Shown piece after piece: positions 48,843-58,663 of a stretch of DNA of 64,000 nt. Within the stretch, counting starts at the first letter, position 1; the number at the start of each line of letters is the position of its first letter. A program made the position numbers and the translations under genes. The notes beneath the pieces are model-generated. The model did not search any database. It worked only from the letters and a program-made list of their open reading frames with translations, and was not told the DNA's origin. The DNA is from Pseudoalteromonas caenipelagi (lineage in GTDB: Bacteria > Pseudomonadota > Gammaproteobacteria > Enterobacterales > Alteromonadaceae): NCBI RefSeq assembly GCF_013140855.1, contig NZ_JABBPG010000003.1, positions 62,001 to 126,000 of the forward strand, given 5' to 3'.

Positions 48843-49595
48843 ATGAAACGTTCAGATTTTACACATTTATTAAATTCGTTATTAAAACCTGATGCTGTGA
48901 GAGATTTTGCTCCCAATGGATTACAAGTTGAAGGTGCTGAACAGGTAAAAAAAATAGTCACTGGTGTGACGGCCAGCCAAGCATTAATTAATTCAGCGAT
49001 TGAGCTGCAAGCAGATACAATCTTGGTTCATCATGGCTACTTTTGGAAAGGAGAAGCTCAGGTTATCACCGGGATGAAAAAAAGAAGAATAGCGTCTTTA
49101 TTAACGCATGATATAAACCTCTATGGTTACCATCTGCCGCTAGATATCCACCCTGAGCTTGGAAATAATGCACAGTTAGCTCAACTGCTAGATATGGAAT
49201 TACAAGGAGGCCTAGAGGCAACACCAAATAGCGTTCCTGTTTATGGCAAGCTAAAAACCCCTATGACCGCAGAAGCATTTGCAGACAAAATTGCGACTAC
49301 ATTACATAGAAAACCATTGGTTAATAGTGTACGCCACAAACCAATAGAAACCATCGCGTGGTGTACAGGTGGGGGACAAGGCTATATCGATTTGGCTGCT
49401 AGTCAAGGTATTGATGCCTACTTAACTGGCGAAGCGTCGGAACAAACAATTCATAGTTCTAACGAGCAAGGAATTGACTTTTTCGCCGCAGGCCATCATG
49501 CGACAGAGCGCTATGGAATTAAGGCGCTTGGCGAATATCTAGCAGCGCAAAATGGCTTTGATGTAACCTTTATTGATATCGATAACCCGGTATAA
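48843..49595 (+). CDS. ybgI: Nif3-like dinuclear metal center protein YbgI
   Basis: 250 residues, length of E. coli YbgI. Metal ligands are in LVHHGYFWKGE and in AAGHHATERYGIKALGEYL. APNGLQVEG near the start is typical. Forms a hexamer with two metal ions per subunit; related to GTP cyclohydrolase I type 2 and to NIF3. Function in the cell is not settled. Confidence 0.93.
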   Translation: MKRSDFTHLLNSLLKPDAVRDFAPNGLQVEGAEQVKKIVTGVTASQALINSAIELQADTILVHHGYFWKGEAQVITGMKKRRIASLLTHDINLYGYHLPLDIHPELGNNAQLAQLLDMELQGGLEATPNSVPVYGKLKTPMTAEAFADKIATTLHRKPLVNSVRHKPIETIAWCTGGGQGYIDLAASQGIDAYLTGEASEQTIHSSNEQGIDFFAAGHHATERYGIKALGEYLAAQNGFDVTFIDIDNPV

Positions 49596-49609
49596 AATAA
49601 ATAGTGATT

Positions 49610-49628
49610 GAGGCGTTTATAGCGCCTC
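49610..49628. terminator. Hairpin between ybgI and elyC
   Basis: GAGGCG / CGCCTC stem with a seven-base loop overlapping the elyC stop codon region, between the two convergent genes. Confidence 0.65.
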
Positions 49629-50366
49629 TGGGTCTACCCAGCGTCTAATTTGTATCCAAGTTTTACCTAGCAGTTCATAAACATGTGCTGTTACGGCTTG
49701 CAGCGCTGTTACTTGTGCGATGAATTGCTTGTGAGGAGGTTGGCTTGCAAAGGTGTAAAACTGTGTAGGTGCTTCGATGATTTCGACCCCCTGCGCAAGA
49801 AACAAATCTTTTGCTCGTTCCATATGACTCGCTGATGTGACCAGAGCAACTTCTCTATCAACGAGATACCGCGCAAGTTGTTTCGCTTCGTCCTTTGTAT
49901 CTTGTGCATTTGGGTTTGTTAAAATGCGTGACGCGTTGATACCCAGCTCTATCGCTGTTAGCTTCATTAAATTTGCGCTGGTTTGCCCTGATACTATCAG
50001 TTGAGCGTCTTTGTAGTAATGAGCAAGACGCACACCCTCGGTCAATCGAGACAATGCACATCCACCAAGTTGCGCATTGGCATTTAATCGGCTGTTGGCA
50101 TACACATCACAACCTAGCACAACAACTTTATCGACTTTATCGTGCTTGTTGGCGTTAAACGTACTCAAACTTGCTTCATTAGGAGAAATAATCATATCTG
50201 CAATATAAGGTGTGCTGATAAACCAGGTGCTAAGTGCAATAAACCAAGCAAAAGCATACGACTTTTTATTGGTTTTGCTAACATATAGAAGACAGATAGC
50301 AAGAGCGATAAGGGCTAGGGGAAGAGGCATTAGCATACTGCCTAGTACTTTTTTTACAATAAACAT
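49617..50366 (-). CDS. elyC: ElyC-like envelope biogenesis protein (DUF218)
   Basis: 249 residues. N-terminal membrane hairpin KKVLGSMLMPLPLALIALAI, near-identical in pattern to E. coli ElyC, then a second helix. A DUF218/YdcF domain has VVVLGCDVY, ALSRLTEGVRLA and VTSASHMERA. ElyC is needed for envelope and peptidoglycan integrity at low temperature. The name rests on this similarity. Confidence 0.82.
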   Translation of the reverse strand: MFIVKKVLGSMLMPLPLALIALAICLLYVSKTNKKSYAFAWFIALSTWFISTPYIADMIISPNEASLSTFNANKHDKVDKVVVLGCDVYANSRLNANAQLGGCALSRLTEGVRLAHYYKDAQLIVSGQTSANLMKLTAIELGINASRILTNPNAQDTKDEAKQLARYLVDREVALVTSASHMERAKDLFLAQGVEIIEAPTQFYTFASQPPHKQFIAQVTALQAVTAHVYELLGKTWIQIRRWVDPEAL

Positions 50367-50426
50367 ATAAAACCCAATCAGTTAGATTGGGCTCTAGTGT
50401 AGTTAAAACGACAGTAAAAGAACAGC

Positions 50427-51314
50427 TTAACGGTTATTGTTCTGCTTACATGTATTTAGGAAATGTCTATAAACTGGGTTGTCTTTCATTGTTTTTTTCA
50501 TGGCCAAATACATAGGCCTATTTAAGCCAAGTGCACCTAAAGGAATAGACTTAATTAACCCTTGGCTTTCGTATGGTGTGACTAACCAGTCTGGTAGTGC
50601 AGCAACACCCATACCAGCACTAACAAGTTGAAAAATTAACAGGCCTTGGTCAACTGTTTTCAAGGTGCCGTCAAAGCGCGCATTTTGAATGAAATGCTTG
50701 AAAATATCTTGTCGCTCTTTAGGTATCGGATATGAAATGATGGTCTCGTCTTTAAGATCAAGTGCCGTAACATATGCTTTCTTAGCGAGTTCATGATCAG
50801 GTGCGACAATCAGCTTTAGCTTGAAGTCAAAAAGGTGTGCATATTCTAGTTTGTCTTGCTCTCGCATATCAGATGTTAATACGAGGTCTAGGTCATCATC
50901 TAGAAGCTCGGGGATAGCGTCGTAACTAAAGCCGCGTTCGTAATCAACTTTTATATCTGGCCAAAAGTTATTAAATTCTTTTATTGTAGGCAATAACCAG
51001 TGGAAGCATGCATGGCATTCTACACTTAGCTTTAAGTGTGAGATAGGCTGATTTAGACTTTCTTTTAGTCTACATTTAGTTGCTTCAACGCGAGGCAAAA
51101 TATCGTTAGCAAGTTCCAGTAAAAGCATACCTTGTGGCGTGAAACGCACAGGTTGAGTCTTTCTCTCAAACAATTGGCAATCTAATTTATTCTCTAAGTC
51201 TTTAATTTGATGAGACAAAGCTGATTGCGTCAAAAACAACTCACGGGCCGTATTAACGAGTGAACCAGTGTCTTTAAGGGTTGCGATGGTTTTCAGGTGC
51301 TTTATGTCGATCAT
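50427..51314 (-). CDS. metR: LysR-type regulator MetR
   Basis: 295 residues. N-terminal winged HTH (about 1-60) with SLVNTARELFLTQSALSHQI, then a LysR substrate domain with CHACFHWLLPTI, LVLTSDM and GMGVAALPDWLV, all as in MetR. It uses homocysteine as co-regulator and controls methionine genes. No metE is nearby. A palindrome at 51340 may be its own operator. Confidence 0.9.
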   Translation of the reverse strand: MIDIKHLKTIATLKDTGSLVNTARELFLTQSALSHQIKDLENKLDCQLFERKTQPVRFTPQGMLLLELANDILPRVEATKCRLKESLNQPISHLKLSVECHACFHWLLPTIKEFNNFWPDIKVDYERGFSYDAIPELLDDDLDLVLTSDMREQDKLEYAHLFDFKLKLIVAPDHELAKKAYVTALDLKDETIISYPIPKERQDIFKHFIQNARFDGTLKTVDQGLLIFQLVSAGMGVAALPDWLVTPYESQGLIKSIPLGALGLNRPMYLAMKKTMKDNPVYRHFLNTCKQNNNR

Positions 51315-51339
51315 CTTTAATAAATCTCATTATTAGTGT

Positions 51340-51350
51340 GAGTTAAACTC
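51340..51350. promoter_or_regulatory. Palindrome upstream of metR
   Basis: GAGTTAAACTC, a perfect 11-base palindrome with a central base, 26 bases upstream of the metR start. Position suits an operator or autoregulatory site, but the MetR consensus is not matched. Confidence 0.3.
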
Positions 51351-51880
51351 AGATTGCTTTCCCTGAACCTCAGTCATTACCTAATAGTAACGTCTAGACG
51401 TCTATAAAACCAGCAATCGATGATTAGTTTTCAATAAAATCACTATAACACTATTTTTGACAGCGTTGTCATTGTTTATTTAAATTTTTTACAAAAAAAA
51501 CAAATTAATTTTATTCATCTTACATGGTAGGTGCTTCAATGGTATCAATTACTCATCTTTTGTGGCTGCTTTGAGATGGGGATGTTTAAGAATGAATCCA
51601 ATTGCTACAAGTTAGTAACCTTGTTACTTGTTATACCAATTCGCAATAATACTTAATCATTTTTAAGGGGCTAAATCTTACGTTAGCGGCGTAAAAACTA
51701 AATAGTGATACTTCTGCCTTGCAAATTAAAAAGGCTTTCTTGTCTCAAAATAGAGCACATAATAAAACGAATTCGTATTAGTAGACACACTGTGTACTTT
51801 GGGGTTTGCAATCGTGGTATTGGCTAAAGAGAAGCCAGAGCATTAGAACCTTTTTAAGAATGTGATGCTAGGTTTCAGCT

Positions 51881-52006
51881 ATGTGTTACTTCAACCAGCA
51901 AGATACAGAGATCGGGATAGAAAGATATTTTAATAGAGGTATAGGCAAAGAAACGCTAGCTAAGCAAGCCAAAGCAAATGTAATAGCCCACGAGGTGGGC
52001 TTTTAA
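51881..52006 (+). CDS. Possible 41-residue small protein
   Basis: ATG at 51881 is preceded by TAGG at eight-base spacing. The frame encodes a hydrophilic peptide starting MCYFNQQDTEIGIERYF and ending VIAHEVGF, whose stop codon lies inside the terminator hairpin. No family recognised. Could be a gene fragment or chance frame. Confidence 0.3.
   Translation: MCYFNQQDTEIGIERYFNRGIGKETLAKQAKANVIAHEVGF
51985..52004 (+). terminator. Orphan plus-strand intrinsic terminator
   Basis: AGCCCAC (51985-51991), GAG loop, GTGGGCT (51995-52001) then TTT. No known plus-strand gene lies upstream, so it marks an unannotated transcript. Confidence 0.7.
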
Positions 52007-52071
52007 TATAACTTGAACAGTAGGTAATGGATATAACAATACGGGTGTATTTCGTTTAGCCTGAATTTAGG

Positions 52072-54447
52072 TTAAATAGATAACATCATGTCCGTATTAC
52101 TAATCAAAAACTGCATAGCTTGATCGGCTGGTAGTGGTTTTGAGACCATAAATCCTTGTCCAAATTGACAACCCTTACGTTTAAGTAATGCCCATTGTTT
52201 AGGGTTTTCTATTCCCTCCGCAACCACTTTTAAATTTAATGAACGAGCCAGAGATAATATTGTGTCAATTAAAGGATTTTCTTTATGAGTCAACTTATCG
52301 ACAAAGCTCTTGTCCAGTTTTAAAACGTGAATAGGGAGTTGATGCAAGTAGCCAAGTGCGGAGTAACCAGTACCAAAGTCGTCGAGGTAAAGCTTTACAC
52401 CGAGAGGTTCTAAGCCGCGAATAATTTGAGTCGCTAGTTTTAAGTTTTCAATTAAACCTGACTCAGTGATCTCTAAACACAGCGCGCCATTTGGCAGTTG
52501 GTAGTCAATATAAATCTGCTGCATGTAGGTGACAAAATCTAAACTCGCAAAATGCCTAGATGATACATTTACGGTGATCCGGGTCATAGGTTGCCCAGAA
52601 CGCCGCCAAGCTTGAAGTTGTTTTGCGGCCAAGCGCAGTAAGTGTAAATCTAAATCAATAATCTGGCCTGTTTGTTCGGCAATAGGAATAAAGTCATTTG
52701 GTGGTACTAAACCATTTTTAGGGTGGTGCCACCTAACAAGTGCTTCAAAGCTCACAACATGTGGGTCATTCAAGGCAAAAATTGGTTGGAAATACAGCTC
52801 AAACTCATCATTTCGTATACCGTGCTGTAAATCGTTTTCAATATCAGCTTGGCGCTTTAACTTTTTGCGCATTGCATTATTGAAATAGCATACCTGCCCG
52901 CGACCACGAGATTTCGCTTCATACATGGCGGCATCAGCCTGTTGTAAGAGTGTTATGGCGTTGTCTGTGGCGCTGTCGGTAAATGCGACTCCAATACTGC
53001 TAGATGCTTGCAACCTATGGCCTTCAATTAATAAAGGCTTGGCAATTGCCTCGTTAATTCGCTCTAGAGCTAACGCAACTTGTTCTTTGTCTTTGACATT
53101 TTCAATGAAAATCGCAAATTCGTCACCACCAAGACGCGCAAAAGTATCGGTACGACGGATACAGTCTTTAATTATATCGACAATAGCAACTAGAAAGCGA
53201 TCGCCAACGTCATGACCAAGTGCATCATTAATACTCTTAAATCTGTCAAAGTCTAAATACAGCAAACAATGCAAGTTGTCGTCGTCAACTCGCTCTAATG
53301 ACAATATCGCGTGCTTTATTCTCTCTAGTAGCAAATAGCGGTTTGCAAGCCCCGTAAGTTCGTCATGCAAAGCTCGGTGTTCAAGTGCTTGGCGTGATAA
53401 CTGGCGGTCAATGGCCATACTTACTTGGCGACTAATATAGGTCAAAATAGACAAGTGATGGTGATTGAAAGCTTTATCCAGTGTGTAGCTTTGAATCACG
53501 ATCACTCCCTGGTATTGCTCGTTTACAGCAAAGGGAACTCCTAGCCAAGATTTTGGTGATTGGCCCACCATTTGAAAGTGGCCTAATTCAATATGATGTT
53601 CAAACTCTCTGCTGTTACACAGTAAAGGCCTACCAGATGTGAGTGTGAAATAAGAGGCTGTGTGTTTTATTTGAGATTTAGAAACACGCTGGTGTGCATT
53701 ACATTTGACTTTGTTTTCAATTAGATAATCTATTTCAAGGATGTCGCTATAGCGGTCATATAACCCGATGAAAAAATTTTCGGCAGGTAATTGACTATTG
53801 ATTATCTGGTACAACTCATCGTAAAACGCTTCCAAATCTAGCGAACGATAAGTGATATTGGCAATTTTCAGTAAACATTGCTCAAGCTGCTGAGCTTGAT
53901 TCAATTGCTCTATTGTTGTGGTAAGGTTATTAAGCGTTTTGACCTGATTGATTTTTGCGCTTAACAAGTGAGCTACGGTCGAAAGTATTTGCAGGTGGCC
54001 TTCGGTAAAGTAATCTCTTTGAGGGTGTTCACAATCAATAACGCCCAGTAGCTTATTTTCATAAACCAATGGCACACAGATCTCGGACAAGGCTGGGCGA
54101 CTGTCTGCAATATACATTGGCTCTACTGAGACATCACCAGATACAAACGCTTGTCTTGTTCGTGCCACATGCCCGGTGATACCTTGCTGGATAGGGATCT
54201 TCGTTTGCGCAACTTTATAGTCAGCACTTTGATGTGCGACCCCCATGCTGGCAACTTCTTCTAAAAACCTTCCTTTTTCGTCAGCAAGATAGATAACACA
54301 ATCGACAAACCCTAAGCGACTCACTACCTGAGAAGTAACATAATCAAATAGTTCATCCAGTTGAGTGATCTGCAACAAAGACGAAGAGAACTGATTAATG
54401 ATGCTAAGTTGCTCTGTTTTTGATTCTAATTTGTTATTTGAAAGCAT
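52072..54447 (-). CDS. GAF-GGDEF-EAL cyclic di-GMP turnover protein
   Basis: 791 residues. Two GAF domains (about 10-170 and 185-345), then a GGDEF domain with intact RLGGDEFAIF, and an EAL domain with FEALVRWHHP, DDFGTGYS and the rest of the catalytic set. Both active sites look complete, so it may make and break cyclic di-GMP. The GAF domains sense a small ligand. Cytoplasmic, no membrane helix. Confidence 0.92.
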   Translation of the reverse strand: MLSNNKLESKTEQLSIINQFSSSLLQITQLDELFDYVTSQVVSRLGFVDCVIYLADEKGRFLEEVASMGVAHQSADYKVAQTKIPIQQGITGHVARTRQAFVSGDVSVEPMYIADSRPALSEICVPLVYENKLLGVIDCEHPQRDYFTEGHLQILSTVAHLLSAKINQVKTLNNLTTTIEQLNQAQQLEQCLLKIANITYRSLDLEAFYDELYQIINSQLPAENFFIGLYDRYSDILEIDYLIENKVKCNAHQRVSKSQIKHTASYFTLTSGRPLLCNSREFEHHIELGHFQMVGQSPKSWLGVPFAVNEQYQGVIVIQSYTLDKAFNHHHLSILTYISRQVSMAIDRQLSRQALEHRALHDELTGLANRYLLLERIKHAILSLERVDDDNLHCLLYLDFDRFKSINDALGHDVGDRFLVAIVDIIKDCIRRTDTFARLGGDEFAIFIENVKDKEQVALALERINEAIAKPLLIEGHRLQASSSIGVAFTDSATDNAITLLQQADAAMYEAKSRGRGQVCYFNNAMRKKLKRQADIENDLQHGIRNDEFELYFQPIFALNDPHVVSFEALVRWHHPKNGLVPPNDFIPIAEQTGQIIDLDLHLLRLAAKQLQAWRRSGQPMTRITVNVSSRHFASLDFVTYMQQIYIDYQLPNGALCLEITESGLIENLKLATQIIRGLEPLGVKLYLDDFGTGYSALGYLHQLPIHVLKLDKSFVDKLTHKENPLIDTILSLARSLNLKVVAEGIENPKQWALLKRKGCQFGQGFMVSKPLPADQAMQFLISNTDMMLSI

Positions 54448-54641
54448 TTACATCGGCCACCGGTACAATTAGGGTCAATTTAACTTACTTGCAAGATAAA
54501 CGACACATTATTGCGAAAAAAAAAGCATTTTATACACAAATATGCACAAAGGACTAATTTTGTACTTTTGATTGGCTCAAATACTTTACTCTCTTTGCCT
54601 AACTGCCTATGATCGGGCAAATTCAGCCGTGGGAAAAAGCA

Positions 54642-55685
54642 ATGACAAGTAAAGTAGAATTCTTAACTATCACTCGACCGGATGACTGGCACGTTCATTT
54701 ACGAGATGGCGTACAACTTAAAGACACAGTCAGAGATATAAGCCGTTACATGGGGCGTGCGATCATAATGCCAAACCTTGTTCCCCCTGCAACTTGCACG
54801 GATACCGCACTTGCATATCGAGATCGTATTTTGGCTGCCAAGCCACAAGGGAATTTTGAACCTTTAATGGTGCTTTACCTAACTGACAAGACGACACCTG
54901 AAGAAATCAAAAAGGCAAAAGCGAGCGGTCATATTGTAGCTGCAAAGTTGTATCCAGCAGGGGCAACAACAAACTCTGATTCGGGTGTAACTGATATTGA
55001 AAATATATTTCCTGCTTTAGAGGCAATGCAAGAAGTAGGTATGTTGTTACTCGTACACGGTGAAGTAACGGATTCAGCTATTGATATATTCGATAGAGAG
55101 AAAGTGTTCATTGAAACTAAATTAGTTAAGATAGTTGAGTCATTTCCTGGGCTAAAAATTGTTCTAGAGCACATTACAACTAAAGATGCTGTGGAGTTTG
55201 TAAACAACGCGTCTGATAATGTTGCTGCAACAATTACTGCGCATCACTTGCTTTACAACCGAAATCATATGTTAGCTGGTGGTATACGACCACATTATTA
55301 TTGCTTACCAATCCTTAAGCGCAATATTCATCAGCAGGCACTAATTGAGGCCGCGACAAGTGGTAGTAAGAAATTCTTTTTAGGTACAGACTCTGCACCT
55401 CATGCAAAAGATAAAAAAGAAGCCGCTTGTGGTTGTGCAGGGGCATATACTGCACATGCCCCACTAGAGCTTTATGCTGAAGCGTTTGAAGAGGCTAATG
55501 CGTTAGACAAACTTGAAGGTTTTGCTAGCCATTTTGGACCTGACTTTTACGGTTTACCTAGAAATGTCGATACCGTTACTTTAAAAAGACAGAGCTGGGA
55601 CGTGCCGCAAAGCTATCCTTTGGGAGACAGTCATGTTGTGCCAATCAAAGCGGGCGCACAAATCGATTGGAGTGTTGTAGCGTAA
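54642..55685 (+). CDS. pyrC: Dihydroorotase
   Basis: 347 residues, as E. coli PyrC. Third step of pyrimidine synthesis. Zinc ligands in [10 protein letters not shown], carbamylated Lys in [26 protein letters not shown] and [12 protein letters not shown] at 54642 is preferred; 54609 would add 11 residues. Terminator follows at 55712. Confidence 0.96.
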   Translation: MTSKVEFLTITRPDDWHVHLRDGVQLKDTVRDISRYMGRAIIMPNLVPPATCTDTALAYRDRILAAKPQGNFEPLMVLYLTDKTTPEEIKKAKASGHIVAAKLYPAGATTNSDSGVTDIENIFPALEAMQEVGMLLLVHGEVTDSAIDIFDREKVFIETKLVKIVESFPGLKIVLEHITTKDAVEFVNNASDNVAATITAHHLLYNRNHMLAGGIRPHYYCLPILKRNIHQQALIEAATSGSKKFFLGTDSAPHAKDKKEAACGCAGAYTAHAPLELYAEAFEEANALDKLEGFASHFGPDFYGLPRNVDTVTLKRQSWDVPQSYPLGDSHVVPIKAGAQIDWSVVA

Positions 55686-56015
55686 CGCTGATTGTTTTAA
55701 AAAATAAAATTAAAACGCGCAATTGCGCGTTTTTTTATGCTTTTAAAGCATTATTTTATTATGAAATTTGCCCAATATTTGTACCGTTTGTGATTTTATA
55801 TGTTAGGCTTAAAGGGCTTTGAGTTTTTGCTGTTCTATGGATGTAAGAGTTGCGGTAAGGAAGCTTCATTGACTGGCGGTTAATATTATTGAACGCGTTA
55901 ATGGGCACTAGGTGTTTTTTGCTGTATTTATTATTCCGAAAGGTTGCGGCGTAAGCTCAGGGAGGTAGCCATTTAGGCAAGTGTTAAATTGATCTGACTT
56001 ACAGGAATAATAGGT
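55686..56015. other. Intergenic region and cold-shock gene leader
   Basis: 330 bases. It begins with the pyrC terminator and continues as an AT-rich stretch toward the cold-shock gene. Long leaders are usual for cspA-type genes and the region fits one, but I see no certain promoter or cold-box. Confidence 0.5.
55712..55737 (+). terminator. Terminator of pyrC
   Basis: AAAACGCGCAATTGCGCGTTTT palindrome running into a T tract, 26 bases after the stop. Confidence 0.92.
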
Positions 56016-56225
56016 ATGTCTAATTCTAAAACAGGTAAAGTAAAGTTTTTTAATGAATCAAAAGGCTTTGGCTTTATTGAACAAGAGAATGGCCCTGATG
56101 TATTTGTACATTTTAGTGCTATTTCAGGTGAAGGTTTTCGTACATTGACTGATGGCCAAGCGGTATCGTTTGACATCAAGCAAGGCAAAAAAGGACCTGA
56201 AGCTGAAAACGTTGTGGCTATATAA
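56016..56225 (+). CDS. Cold-shock protein, CspA family
   Basis: 69 residues, one OB-fold domain. RNP1 KGFGFIEQ and RNP2 VFVHFSAI are intact, with [12 protein letters not shown] at the start. Binds single-stranded RNA/DNA and melts mRNA structure in the cold. Which csp paralogue it is cannot be told. Confidence 0.95.
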   Translation: MSNSKTGKVKFFNESKGFGFIEQENGPDVFVHFSAISGEGFRTLTDGQAVSFDIKQGKKGPEAENVVAI

Positions 56226-56241
56226 AAGCTAATTTTACCTG

Positions 56242-56269
56242 AGGAGTGACCAATAGTTACTCCTATTTT
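56242..56269 (+). terminator. Terminator of the cold-shock gene
   Basis: AGGAGTGAC / GTTACTCCT stem with one wobble, five-base loop, then ATTTTA, 17 bases after the stop. Confidence 0.8.
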
Positions 56270-56433
56270 ACCCGCCAATACACTTACTCTTCAAAATTCA
56301 CTTATATTATTTGCTTTATTATATTTATATGTAAAAATATAGTAATCGGAATATACAAAAGTAATTTAATTTATATCTGATTTAGATATACCTATTTTAG
56401 GTATTTAGTCCAAATAATATAAGAGTACTATCA

Positions 56434-56739
56434 ATGCGTGAAATTAAGTCTTTTATCAAATCTGCGAGTTTTAATGAGTTAGAGAAAGCTGCTGAGTTAA
56501 TCAATGAAGCAATTGAGTCTCAACGTGAACAGCAGCAAGTAAAAGAGGAAGTATTAGCACTGATCAAGGAAAAGGGTTTAACTCTTGACGACTTAGTATC
56601 TGGCGCTCCAGTTGATAAGCGTGCAAAAGTAAAGCCTAAATATAGAATTGAAAAAGATGGCCAAATATTTGAATGGACTGGCCGCGGTAAAACGCCAAAA
56701 GCATTTTCTGGCGTAAATTTAGACGATTACAAAATTTAA
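56434..56739 (+). CDS. H-NS family histone-like protein, short form
   Basis: 101 residues. The C-terminal DNA-binding part KYRIEKDGQIFEWTGRGKTPKAF carries the H-NS core (W-T/S-G-x-G-x-x-P). An N-terminal helix with a coiled-coil look (about 1-48) is much shorter than in E. coli H-NS (137 residues). It may silence AT-rich DNA. The DNA before it is very AT-rich. Followed by a terminator and radD. Confidence 0.82.
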   Translation: MREIKSFIKSASFNELEKAAELINEAIESQREQQQVKEEVLALIKEKGLTLDDLVSGAPVDKRAKVKPKYRIEKDGQIFEWTGRGKTPKAFSGVNLDDYKI

Positions 56740-56768
56740 TTGTTTAAATTATTAGCTTAATATTTCAT

Positions 56769-56792
56769 AAAAGGCTCTGTTTAGGGCCTTTT
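56769..56792 (+). terminator. Terminator of the H-NS-like gene
   Basis: AAAAGGC (56769-56775) pairs with GCCTTTT (56786-56792) across a ten-base loop, followed by G then TCT. Confidence 0.7.
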
Positions 56793-56850
56793 GTCTCGCA
56801 GTGATATTTATTATGTGTATAATGTATTAACCGTATCTCATAAGTTAGAG

Positions 56851-58596
56851 GTGCATATCTATACACTCAGACCATATCAACAAGAAGCTGTTGATAATAC
56901 CATCACACATTTTAAACGCTGTAATGATCCTGCCGTAATTGTATTACCTACTGGAGCTGGGAAAAGCTTAGTTATCGCTGAATTAGCTCGTCTTGCTCGC
57001 CATAAAATACTTGTACTCGCACATGTTAAAGAGTTGGTGGAGCAAAACGCTCAGAAATACACCAGCTTTGGCCTTACTGCAAGCATATTTTCAGCCGGTT
57101 TAGGACAAAAATCCTTATCAGAGCAAGTGACCTTTGCGAGTGTTCAATCTGTTGTTCGTAATTTAGAAAAGCTTAATGAGTTTTACTCTTTAGTTATAAT
57201 AGATGAATGCCATAGAGTTAGTGGTGAACCTCAAAGCCAATATGAAAAGGTAATTAGTACAATAAAAGTTAATAACCCTAATTTAAAGGTATTGGGCTTA
57301 ACTGCTACACCTTATAGGCTAGGAATGGGATGGATATATAATCATCACTATCATGGCTTTGTAAGAGGCACTAAAAGCAGCCCTTTTAAGAGGTGTATTT
57401 ATGAACTCCCGCTTCGGTATATGATACAGAATAAGTATTTAACGCCACCTAAAGAAATAGATCCAGCCGTTGCCCATTACGACTTTTCAGAACTTCACAC
57501 TGATCAGTTTGGCTCTTATTCGCAAAAAGATATGAATACCTTGTTAAAGTCTCAAACAAGAGCAACTTTAAGTATTGTTTCTCATATTATTGAACAAAGT
57601 AAAAACCGCCAAGGTATTATGATTTTTGCTGCAACAGTTGAACATGCAAAAGAAGTGTTGAACTATTTGCCCAAAGATGATTCACAATTGATTATTGGCG
57701 ATACCGAAAATATACATAGAGATAATATTATTAATGATTTTAAAAATAAAAAGTTAAAATATTTGGTAAATGTATCAGTATTAACAACTGGTTTTGATGC
57801 GCCTCATGTTGATCTTATTGCTATTTTAAGGCCAACAGAATCAGTCAGTTTATATCAACAAATTGTGGGGCGGGGGTTACGTTTATCTGAACATAAAACG
57901 GACTGTTTGATATTAGATTATGCAGGTAACAATTTTAATTTATTTCATCCTGAGGTTGGCAGTAAGCAACCGAGTCCAGACACCGAACCTGTTCAGGTGT
58001 TGTGCCCAGGTTGTGGCTTTGCGAATATTTTTTGGGGCAAAACAAACGAACAGGGCCAAGTTATTGAACACTTTGGGCGACGTTGTAAAGGCCTTTTAGG
58101 GGAGGGAGCTGAACAACAACAGTGTGATTACCGATTTCGCTTTAAAGAATGCGAAGCGTGTGGCAGTGAAAACGATATCGCTGCAAGGAAATGCTGGCAG
58201 TGCCAGACAATTTTGGTGGACCCCGATGATAAATTGCGTGCTGCGTTAAACCTTAAAAATGCGATGGTCTTAAGGTGTTCTGGTCTGAGCGTTAGTATAT
58301 TGAAAGAACAGCGTATTAAAGTAACTTATTTTGATGAAGATGGCGCATGTTGCGATGAAATATATGACTTCTCAAACAGCAAAAGTCGTTATGTATTCAA
58401 TTCTTACTTCAGTAAAAGGGTTAAGCAAAAAAACGCTCTAATAAATTGGGCTAGTGCTGAACAAGTTGCTGAGCTGCAAGGAGAGTTGTCTGCACCTGAC
58501 TTTGTTATCGCTAAGCAACATAAAAAGTATGGCTGGCAAGTCAGTGACAAGATATTTGATTATCAAGGGCATTATCGAATAGCAGATAAGTCTTAG
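56851..58596 (+). CDS. radD: DNA repair helicase RadD (YejH)
   Basis: 581 residues, near E. coli RadD (586). Superfamily 2 helicase with Walker A LPTGAGKS, DECH box in IIDECHRVSG, LTATPYRLG, and QQIVGRGLRL. The zinc-binding part has CPGCGF, CEACGS and CWQCQ. It helps recombination repair with RecA and SSB. GTG at 56851 gives MHIYTLRPYQQ, matching E. coli; in-frame codons further up to 56791 give no homology. Confidence 0.95.
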   Translation: MHIYTLRPYQQEAVDNTITHFKRCNDPAVIVLPTGAGKSLVIAELARLARHKILVLAHVKELVEQNAQKYTSFGLTASIFSAGLGQKSLSEQVTFASVQSVVRNLEKLNEFYSLVIIDECHRVSGEPQSQYEKVISTIKVNNPNLKVLGLTATPYRLGMGWIYNHHYHGFVRGTKSSPFKRCIYELPLRYMIQNKYLTPPKEIDPAVAHYDFSELHTDQFGSYSQKDMNTLLKSQTRATLSIVSHIIEQSKNRQGIMIFAATVEHAKEVLNYLPKDDSQLIIGDTENIHRDNIINDFKNKKLKYLVNVSVLTTGFDAPHVDLIAILRPTESVSLYQQIVGRGLRLSEHKTDCLILDYAGNNFNLFHPEVGSKQPSPDTEPVQVLCPGCGFANIFWGKTNEQGQVIEHFGRRCKGLLGEGAEQQQCDYRFRFKECEACGSENDIAARKCWQCQTILVDPDDKLRAALNLKNAMVLRCSGLSVSILKEQRIKVTYFDEDGACCDEIYDFSNSKSRYVFNSYFSKRVKQKNALINWASAEQVAELQGELSAPDFVIAKQHKKYGWQVSDKIFDYQGHYRIADKS

Positions 58597-58614
58597 GGCC
58601 CTGTATTGGGCCCT
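58595..58614 (+). terminator. Hairpin at the radD stop
   Basis: AGGGCCC / GGGCCCT stem with a six-base loop, overlapping the radD stop codon. No T run follows. Confidence 0.55.
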
Positions 58615-58630
58615 GAAAAATGGCGTAGGT

Positions 58631-58663
58631 TACTCTTGAGCTACTCTTGAGCTACTCTTGAGC
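58631..58663. repeat. Three perfect copies of an 11-bp tandem repeat
   Basis: TACTCTTGAGC repeated at 58631, 58642 and 58653 with no change. It covers the stop codon of rraB on the minus strand. Each unit carries a stop in the rraB frame, so copy number need not alter the protein end. Confidence 0.95.

Larger units (their letters stand above)
51315..52071. other. Long intergenic region with orphan plus-strand terminator
   Basis: 757 bases, AT-rich, without a sure gene. It contains the palindrome at 51340, a TTATACCAATTCGCAATAAT motif (51632 on) that resembles repeats common between genes in this group, a possible 41-codon frame (51881-52006), and a plus-strand terminator at 51985. It may be a worn mobile element or an RNA gene; I cannot say. 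Confidence 0.5.

Noticed and set aside
56791..56850. In-frame extension of radD upstream of the GTG at 56851
   Set aside because: It would start with TTG inside the H-NS terminator region and adds residues with no match to E. coli RadD.
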